Assembly (NCBI GenBank): GCA_963739245.1 | Contig: CAVTZP010000004.1 | Location: 1-64,000 of the forward strand | DNA from: CAVTZP01 sp963739245 | GTDB taxonomy: Bacteria > Chloroflexota > Dehalococcoidia > Dehalococcoidales > BS750m-G39 | Reading direction: 5' to 3' | Length of the DNA: 64,000 bases | Shown: in pieces, positions 58,575 through 64,000 of the stretch | Layout of the letters: every line of letters starts with the position of its first letter | Position numbering within the stretch: the stretch's first letter is position 1 | The notes under the pieces: generated by a model | Seen by the model: only the letters and a program-made list of their open reading frames with translations | Told to the model about the DNA's origin: nothing | Databases searched by the model: none | Made by a program: the position numbers and the translations under genes

Positions 58575-59825
58575 TTATATCTCCTTCGGGCTTATAATCC
58601 TACCCATTATAGCACTGGCGGCGGCAACGGCGGGATTGGACAGATAGACCTCGGACTTGGGGCTACCCATCCGGCCAACGAAATTTCGGTTGGTGGTGGA
58701 GATGCAGCGCTCCCCATCACCCAGAACCCCCATGTGCCCGCCAAGGCAGGGACCACAGGTCGGGGGGCTGACCACCGCCCCGGCTTTTATAAATATCTCT
58801 ATAAGTCCCTCAGTTAGGGCGTCAAGGTAGACCTGCGGCGAGCCGGGGATAATTATGCACCGCACCCCGGGGTGAACCTTTCTCCCCTTTAATATCCGGG
58901 CGGCGATTTTTAAATCCTCTAGACGGCCGTTAGTGCAACTGCCAATCACCGCCTGGTCTATTTCTATATTCCCTACCTGACTGACCGGTTTGGTATTGGC
59001 TGGGGAGTGGGGTAGGGCAACCTGAGGTTCAATAGCTGAGGTGTCATACTCAATGACCCTGGAATACTCGGCGTCTTTATCCGGTTCATATACGGTGTAG
59101 GGTCGTTTCGCCCGTAACTTTACATAATCCAGCGTCTTATTATCCACCCGAAAGATGCCGGCTTTTGCTCCGGCTTCAATCGCCATATTAGCCATGGTGA
59201 ACCGGCTGTCCATGGGTAGGGAATCTATGGCTTTGCCGGTAAACTCAATTGCTGAATAGAGGGCGCCATCAACGCCGATATCGCTGATGGTGTATAGGAT
59301 TAGGTCCTTACCGCTGACCCACTTCCTCGGACTACCGTGATAAACTAGCTTGATAGTGGGTGGTACCTTCATCCAGATGTCGCCGGTGGCCATAGCGGCG
59401 GCGATATCGGTTGACCCCATGCCGGTGGCAAAGGCGCCTAAGGCACCGTAGGTGCAGGTATGGGAATCAGCCCCGATAACCACCTCCCCGGGCAGCACCA
59501 GGCCCTGCTCGGGCAGGAGCACATGCTCAATACCGGCTTCACCAACCTCAAAGTAGATTATTCCTTGCTTGTGGGCAAACTCCCGCATCAGCTTTGCCTG
59601 CTCGGCGGAAGCAATATCCTTATTGGGGACGAAGTGGTCAGGCACCATCACTATCTTTTTAGGGTCAAAGACCTTATCCATACCCAGTCGGTTAAACTCT
59701 CTTATGGCAATGGGGGCGGTAATATCGTTGGCTAAGATTAGGTCTACCCTGACATTTAAGAATTCGCCCGGGCTTACCTTCTTTTTACCAGCATGGTTAG
59801 CGAGTATCTTCTCGGCTAAGGTCAA
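58575..59825 (-). CDS. leuC: 3-isopropylmalate dehydratase large subunit (LeuC/HacA type)
   Basis: 416 residues, aconitase superfamily, [4Fe-4S] ligands in VIGSCTNGRLEDL and PTCGPCLGGHMG. VIGADSHTCTYGALGAFATG is the substrate loop. The about 420-residue length is that of archaeal/anaerobe-type LeuC rather than the about 470-residue E. coli form. It could act on both isopropylmalate and citramalate. Confidence 0.95.
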   Translation of the reverse strand: MTLAEKILANHAGKKKVSPGEFLNVRVDLILANDITAPIAIREFNRLGMDKVFDPKKIVMVPDHFVPNKDIASAEQAKLMREFAHKQGIIYFEVGEAGIEHVLLPEQGLVLPGEVVIGADSHTCTYGALGAFATGMGSTDIAAAMATGDIWMKVPPTIKLVYHGSPRKWVSGKDLILYTISDIGVDGALYSAIEFTGKAIDSLPMDSRFTMANMAIEAGAKAGIFRVDNKTLDYVKLRAKRPYTVYEPDKDAEYSRVIEYDTSAIEPQVALPHSPANTKPVSQVGNIEIDQAVIGSCTNGRLEDLKIAARILKGRKVHPGVRCIIIPGSPQVYLDALTEGLIEIFIKAGAVVSPPTCGPCLGGHMGVLGDGERCISTTNRNFVGRMGSPKSEVYLSNPAVAAASAIMGRIISPKEI

Positions 59826-59870
59826 TGCAGTTTCCTTTCCGTGACTAAAAATTAGGCTTAAGACCGGTTA

Positions 59871-60269
59871 CTAGCGAATAGGGTGGGGGAGAAGCAATAT
59901 AATCATTACTACAGCAGTGGTAACCGCAGAGATTATGTATAGACCGGCGCCAGCAGCCAGTCCGATGGCGGCTACTGACCATATAGTAGCGGCTGTAGTC
60001 AACCCCTCAACAATACCCCCCTGTCTGTGGAATATCGCCCCGGCGCCAATGAAGCCGATACCAGCCACTATTCCGGCAGCAACCTGAGCTGGGGAAGCGC
60101 CTTTAAAACCATAAATAGAGGCTATGGTAAATAGTGCTGCGCCAATACAGATGAGGGTATGTGTCCTCAAGCCGGCGGGCTTTTGGGCTCTCTCCCGCTG
60201 GTAGCCGATAATAGCTCCCAGAAATGCTGCCAGCAACAGGCGCAGAGCCATTTCTATTTCTATGTTCAT
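59871..60269 (-). CDS. MgtC/SapB-family membrane protein
   Basis: 132 residues with four predicted spans. ALRLLLAAFLGAIIGYQRER, KPAGLRTHTLICIGAALFTI and AGIGFIGAGAIFHRQGGIVE are the MgtC core; the C-terminal cytosolic ACT-like domain of longer homologues is absent. Abuts leuA, so co-transcribed, but no functional link to leucine synthesis is known. Confidence 0.88.
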   Translation of the reverse strand: MNIEIEMALRLLLAAFLGAIIGYQRERAQKPAGLRTHTLICIGAALFTIASIYGFKGASPAQVAAGIVAGIGFIGAGAIFHRQGGIVEGLTTAATIWSVAAIGLAAGAGLYIISAVTTAVVMIILLLPHPIR

Positions 60270-61790
60270 CTAGTCAGCCTTTCTCTTACTGGCCAGTAGC
60301 CGGTTAAGAGCATTCATATAGGCTTTGGCGCTGGCGACGATAATGTCAGTATCGGCGCCACGCCCGGTATAGGTTATCCCCTCGCTTTCTATCCTTATCA
60401 GCACCTCGCCGATAGCATCAATGCCCTCGGTTACCGATTGAACCGTGAATTCAGTGAGCTCATTAGGCACACCTACTATTCTATTGATAGCCTCATAAAC
60501 GGCGTCAACCGGACCGGTGCCCAGGGCAGCATCGGCAAGAACCTTACCATCGGGGCCAATTAATCTAACTGTCGCCGTGGGGATACCCCTATCGCCGCAG
60601 GATACCTGAATTTGGTCAAGGTGATAGACCTCGGAGGCGGTGCGTAGCTCTTCGGCGATAATGGATGAAATGTCTCTATCGGTGATTTCCTTCTTCTTAT
60701 CGGCCAGCTCTTTGAAGGCGGCGAAGGCTCGGTTAAATTCCGCCTCGTTCAAGCTATAGCCCAACTCCGCTAGGCGCTCCTTAAAGGCGTGCCGCCCGCT
60801 GAGCTTGCCCAGCACCAGGCTTGAGGCCGGTATGCCTACCGTTTTAGGGTCCATTATCTCATAGGTTATTGGCATCTTAATTACGCCGTCCTGATGGATT
60901 CCTGACTGGTGGCGGAAGGCATTGGCGCCAACGATGGCTTTATTGGGCTGAACGACAAAGCCGGTCAGCTCGCTTACCAATCGGCTGGCTTTATAGATTT
61001 GGGTGGTGTTGACATTGGTCTTCAACTTGAAAAGGTCGTTGCGGGTATTAATTGTCATGACAATTTCTTCGAGGGAGGCATTGCCCGCCCTCTCCCCGAT
61101 GCCGTTAATGGTGCATTCCACCTGTCGGGCACCCCGTTTGACCGCCTCCAGGCTATTGGCTACGGCCAAGCCTAAGTCATTGTGGCAGTGAACGCTGATT
61201 ATAGCCTTATTGATGTTGGGCACATTTTTGATGATTCCCGCAATGAGGTTGCCGAACTCATCAGGGATGGCATAGCCCACAGTATCGGGGATATTTACCG
61301 TAGTGGCACCGGCATCAATAACTGCTTCCAGTATTTGGTAGATGTATTCCGGCTCGGTTCGGCTGGCATCCATCGGAGAATACTCTATATCATCGGTATA
61401 TTTCTTCGCCCGAGCCACCATCTCCCGAGAGGTTTCCAAAATCTCTTCACGGCTCTTTTTCAGTTGATAAACGAGGTGAATATCCGAAGCCGAAAGAAAC
61501 ACATGTATCCGTGGGTGGGCAGCCTCTTTGACTGCCTCCCAGGCCCGGTCAACATCATCAGGGTGGGCCCGGGCTAGACCGCAGATTACTGGTTTCCGAA
61601 CCTCCTTGGCGATAAGCCTTACCGCCTCAAAGTCGCTCGGGGAGCTAATGGGGAAGCCAGCCTCAATAACATCAACATTAAGCCTTTCCAGTTGCCTGGC
61701 TATCTCCAGCTTCTCCTGGGTGTTCAGCATCCCCCCCGCCGCCTGCTCCCCATCCCGCAACGTTGTGTCAAATATAATTACCTTATCCAT
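60270..61790 (-). CDS. leuA: 2-isopropylmalate synthase
   Basis: 506 residues. IIFDTTLRDGEQAAGGMLNT, VIEAGFPISSPSDFEAV (LeuA-type, versus CimA's EGGWPGSNP), VHCHNDLGLAVANSLEAV (metal His) and NGIGERAGNASLEEIVM. C-terminal allosteric domain present (GIPTATVRLIGPDGKVLADA), implying leucine feedback. First committed enzyme of leucine synthesis. Confidence 0.96.
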   Translation of the reverse strand: MDKVIIFDTTLRDGEQAAGGMLNTQEKLEIARQLERLNVDVIEAGFPISSPSDFEAVRLIAKEVRKPVICGLARAHPDDVDRAWEAVKEAAHPRIHVFLSASDIHLVYQLKKSREEILETSREMVARAKKYTDDIEYSPMDASRTEPEYIYQILEAVIDAGATTVNIPDTVGYAIPDEFGNLIAGIIKNVPNINKAIISVHCHNDLGLAVANSLEAVKRGARQVECTINGIGERAGNASLEEIVMTINTRNDLFKLKTNVNTTQIYKASRLVSELTGFVVQPNKAIVGANAFRHQSGIHQDGVIKMPITYEIMDPKTVGIPASSLVLGKLSGRHAFKERLAELGYSLNEAEFNRAFAAFKELADKKKEITDRDISSIIAEELRTASEVYHLDQIQVSCGDRGIPTATVRLIGPDGKVLADAALGTGPVDAVYEAINRIVGVPNELTEFTVQSVTEGIDAIGEVLIRIESEGITYTGRGADTDIIVASAKAYMNALNRLLASKRKAD

Positions 61791-61833
61791 TTACGACCGC
61801 CTTTTATAGGCTTAACTTTACCTCTTGTTTAGT

Positions 61834-61960
61834 AACCTATCCCCCTGACCCCCTTCCCTTAATAAGGGAAGGGGGGAGTTTTTGCGAGAGGGGCGAAGCC
61901 CCTCTCTAAACTCTCCTCCCCCTCTCCTTTTAAGGAGAGGGGGATAAAGGGGGTGAGGTT
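61834..61960. repeat. 127-bp palindromic MITE-like repeat, copy 2 (inverted)
   Basis: Same three-hairpin unit as at 52356-52485 but in the opposite orientation. Hairpins are CCCCCTTCCCTT/AAGGGAAGGGGG, GAGAGGGGC-GAA-GCCCCTCTC and CCCCCTCTCCTT/AAGGAGAGGGGG. Sits between leuA and the small gene after ilvC, so it would be transcribed within the ilv-leu operon. Confidence 0.8.
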
Positions 61961-61981
61961 TACTTCCCTCATTGACTTGGT

Positions 61982-62497
61982 TCATTTTTTCTCTATTATT
62001 TCGTGACCTAGAATATTACCGGTCTTGGCGTCCACTTTAACCTTGACTATCTTAATCCCTACCGTTCCCGCATCTATATCTACCAGCCAGATATCGTCCT
62101 GTCTCTCTACCTTCAGCGGCAGAGCCACCGGACTATCCTTCAGAATAAAGGAGTGAGCAATCTCCATCGCCTTGTCGGCATTATCTACTTTTTCCTCTTT
62201 GACATAATCGGTAATGTCCTTAGCAAACTTATTGCCTATCCCAATGATAGCCTCGATTGTCTCTGAGTCCTGAATTGTCCGCTTTGTATCAGCTAACCTC
62301 CTTGACCAAAGCTCGGTATATTTGGCAATTTCTTCCGTTTTCTGGAAAAGACTGGCGATATTGTAGTACATTTCACACGATTCTGTGGCCATTAGCTTCA
62401 TAATAGCCAGGTCTCCAGCGCGTAGTTCGCCAATAACCCTTTCCGTTTCTTCTAGCCGCTTGCGGATGTCTGCTATTTCATCTGTGCCGTTACTCAT
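61982..62497 (-). CDS. Hypothetical protein, N-terminal coiled coil and PepSY-like C terminus
   Basis: 171 residues. The N-terminal half is helical/coiled coil (IADIRKRLEETERVIGELRA). The C-terminal VDIDAGTVGIKIVKVKVDAK-TGNILG stretch resembles a PepSY-type strand-turn motif. No signal peptide. Starts two bases after ilvC stop, so it is part of the ilv-leu operon. Function unknown. Confidence 0.6.
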   Translation of the reverse strand: MSNGTDEIADIRKRLEETERVIGELRAGDLAIMKLMATESCEMYYNIASLFQKTEEIAKYTELWSRRLADTKRTIQDSETIEAIIGIGNKFAKDITDYVKEEKVDNADKAMEIAHSFILKDSPVALPLKVERQDDIWLVDIDAGTVGIKIVKVKVDAKTGNILGHEIIEKK

Positions 62498-62499
62498 GA

Positions 62500-63495
62500 C
62501 TACTTCCCCTTAAGCCACGGCATCATCCCTCTTAGCGCCCTGCCCACCAGCTCAATGGGATGCTCCTCATCCATACGCTTAAGGGCATTATAGACGGGGC
62601 GCCCCGCCTGGTTTTCCAGAATCCACTCTTTGGCGAAGCTCCCATCCTGAATCTCAGCCAGGATTTGCCTCATCTCGTCCTTAGTTAGTTCATCAATCAC
62701 CCGTGGTCCGCGGGTATAATCGCCATACTCGGCGGTATTACTGACTGAGCGGCGCATATGGGTTAACCCCCCGTTATACATCAGGTCAACAATAAGCTTG
62801 AGCTCGTGGAAGCATTCAAAGTAGGCTATCTCGGGTTGATAGCCCGCCTCAACCAGTGTCTCAAACCCAGCCTTGACCAGGGCGGTGACCCCGCCACAGA
62901 GCACGGTCTGTTCACCAAAGAGGTCAGTCTCTGTCTCCTCAGCAAAGGTGGTTTCAATGACCCCCGCCCGGCTGCAACCGATACCCTTGGCATAGGCAAG
63001 GGCGATATCCCTTGCCTTCCCTGAGGCATCTTGATGAACCGCCACCAGCGCCGGCAACCCTATACCTTCGGTAAAAAGTTGCCTGAGCATGGGACCGGGG
63101 CCTTTGGGGGCGATCATGGTAACATCAACCTCATGAGGCGGGATAATCTGCCCGTAGTGAATGTTGAAGCCGTGGGCAAACATCAGCATCTTGCCTTTGT
63201 CTAGCCCGGCTTCAACTGACCCGTAATAGATCTCCCGTTGCAGGTTATCCGGAGCCAGCATTACCAGTATATTGGCTTCCTTGGCTGCCTCAGCCGCCGT
63301 CACCACCTTGAAGTCGGCGTCATGGGCTTTTTTCCAGCCCGGGGTTCCCTTGGCTTCAGCCACTATTACCTGGCAGCCACTATCCCTGAGGTTCTGAGCA
63401 TGGGCATGCCCCTGGCTTCCATAGCCAATAATGCCGATTACCTTGCCCTCAAGTAATTTTGAGTTACAATCCTTGTCATAATATATCTTAGCCAT
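62500..63495 (-). CDS. ilvC: Ketol-acid reductoisomerase
   Basis: 331 residues, class I KARI. Rossmann motif GYGSQGHAHAQNLRDSG, MIAPKGPGPMLRQLF, LFGEQTVLCGGVTALV and YECFHELKLIVDLMY (FECFHELK) metal/substrate residues. Second step of Ile/Val synthesis; directly downstream of ilvN. Confidence 0.96.
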   Translation of the reverse strand: MAKIYYDKDCNSKLLEGKVIGIIGYGSQGHAHAQNLRDSGCQVIVAEAKGTPGWKKAHDADFKVVTAAEAAKEANILVMLAPDNLQREIYYGSVEAGLDKGKMLMFAHGFNIHYGQIIPPHEVDVTMIAPKGPGPMLRQLFTEGIGLPALVAVHQDASGKARDIALAYAKGIGCSRAGVIETTFAEETETDLFGEQTVLCGGVTALVKAGFETLVEAGYQPEIAYFECFHELKLIVDLMYNGGLTHMRRSVSNTAEYGDYTRGPRVIDELTKDEMRQILAEIQDGSFAKEWILENQAGRPVYNALKRMDEEHPIELVGRALRGMMPWLKGK

Positions 63496-63507
63496 AATCT
63501 ACCCCCT

Positions 63508-64000
63508 TTATTTTTTCTCAGTCTTGTTTGGTCTTTTTTTGGTTGAAAGTGGTCCCAGGCCACCGCGGGTCATTGCAATACAGCCGGTCCTGGCTATTTC
63601 CCTGATGCCAAAACCGTGGAGCAGAGTAAGCAGCGAGTTAATCTTATCCTCGTCGCCGGTAACCTCAATAGTTACTGAATCAGCGCCAACATCGACTATG
63701 TTTGCTCTGAAGACATCAACAATCTGAATAATCTCGCTTCGGGTGGCGGAGATTGTTTTTACTTTAATCAGCGCTAGTTCCCGAGCCACAATGGCGTCGC
63801 CGGTAATATCAAAGACCTTGACCACATCTATGAGCTTATCCAGTTGTTTTCTAACTTGTTCCACCATGGCAGCGGCGCCATTGACGACTATGGTCACGCG
63901 CGATAGGTTAGGTTTTTCGCTGTGTCCCACAGCAATACTTTCAATATTGAAGCCACGCCTTCGGAAAAGGCTTGCCATCTGGTTAAGCACCCCGGGTTTA
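63508..64000 (-). CDS. ilvN: Acetolactate synthase small subunit (N terminus beyond the window)
   Basis: ACT-domain regulatory subunit. The readable frame continues past base 64000 upstream: the first codons here read KPGVLNQMASLFRRRGFNIE, so the start codon is outside the window. The C-terminal TKVFDITGDAI-type region (VVKVFDITGDAIVARELALI) and IREIARTGCIAMTRG complete the protein. Confers valine feedback on IlvB, presumably encoded just upstream. Confidence 0.94.
   Translation of the reverse strand, partial: KPGVLNQMASLFRRRGFNIESIAVGHSEKPNLSRVTIVVNGAAAMVEQVRKQLDKLIDVVKVFDITGDAIVARELALIKVKTISATRSEIIQIVDVFRANIVDVGADSVTIEVTGDEDKINSLLTLLHGFGIREIARTGCIAMTRGGLGPLSTKKRPNKTEKK

Noticed and set aside
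52356..61960. CRISPR array or composite transposon in the GC-rich repeat blocks
   Set aside because: No regularly spaced direct repeats and no transposase; only two inverted palindromic units.

Overview
The window looks like a chromosomal segment of an uncultured Dehalococcoidia-type Chloroflexota. This is inference from gene content and order. The branched-chain amino acid block (ilvN-ilvC-leuA-leuC-leuD-leuB-cimA, with an MGMT-like gene, a zinc-ribbon gene and mgtC interspersed) resembles the Dehalococcoides arrangement. The rest of the metabolism is that of an anaerobe: Mo-hydroxylase, acyl-CoA dehydrogenase, lipoate-dependent 2-oxoacid dehydrogenase, Rrf2 regulators and radical SAM enzymes. 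No rRNA gene, CRISPR array or intact mobile element was found.

Layout. 0-0.4 kb: start of a minus-strand kdp operon (small hydrophobic ORF, kdpF, kdpA cut by the window edge). 0.9-1.5 kb: nitroreductase. 1.6-13.1 kb: a plus-strand sulfur/selenium/molybdopterin trafficking operon: Rrf2 regulator, E1-like adenylyltransferase, class-V desulfurase, MoaD/ThiS-like carrier, an unknown Cys-rich protein, cysK (frameshifted), cysE, YqeB, XdhC, a Cys-Cys leader peptide, DUF39 homocysteine-type sulfurtransferase, iscS (frameshifted), iscU, an AIR-synthase-like protein and a MOSC protein. 13.3-15.0 kb: beta-CASP nuclease, then a relic attachment-site-like 3' half of tRNA-Thr(CGU). 15.0-18.2 kb: molybdate/tungstate ABC transporter with ModE-type regulator and two matching palindromes; the binding-protein gene is broken twice. 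18.3-25.7 kb: NicO-like exporter, then an SDR, two tandem PEP-utilizer (swivelling His) subunits, a separate PEP-synthase-type ATP-grasp subunit and an acyl-CoA dehydrogenase. This is laid out like phenylphosphate synthase but with a duplicated large subunit. 25.7-30.8 kb: ABC-2 exporter, a Mop-like molybdenum hydroxylase and a membrane protein.

31-46 kb holds a duplicated unit (leader + Rrf2 gene + LivK-like lipoprotein + 3' hairpin). In the first copy the Rrf2 gene is reduced to a six-codon relic. The second copy is intact and is followed by a full livHMGF set. Between the copies lies a minus-strand acoAB-gcvH-SDR-E2-lpd-lipB-lipA operon that makes and lipoylates a 2-oxoacid/acetoin dehydrogenase. 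46-52 kb: tRNA-Lys(CTT), a transglutaminase-like protein, lipoprotein, degV relic, and a minus-strand run with a B3/4-domain protein, a short ThyA-like enzyme, a radical SAM protein and two unknown genes. 52.5-54.4 kb: archease-rtcB RNA-ligase pair. 54.5-64 kb: Ile/Leu/Val biosynthesis. Two about 130-bp palindromic MITE-like repeats, in opposite orientation, bracket 52.4-61.9 kb.

How it fits together. The desulfurases, sulfur carrier, XdhC and YqeB would supply sulfur and selenium to Fe-S proteins, cysteine/homocysteine and molybdopterin. The molybdate transporter and ModE would feed the hydroxylase at 27.6-30.2 kb. Rrf2 regulators with Fe-S-type cysteines plausibly sense Fe-S or cysteine status for both the sulfur operon and the amino-acid-type uptake system. 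The best candidates for undescribed biology are the tandem split-dikinase cluster and the Cys-Cys leader/anti-SD structure in front of the DUF39 gene. Several coding sequences carry frameshifts (cysK, iscS, modA), and I cannot tell sequencing error from real mutation.
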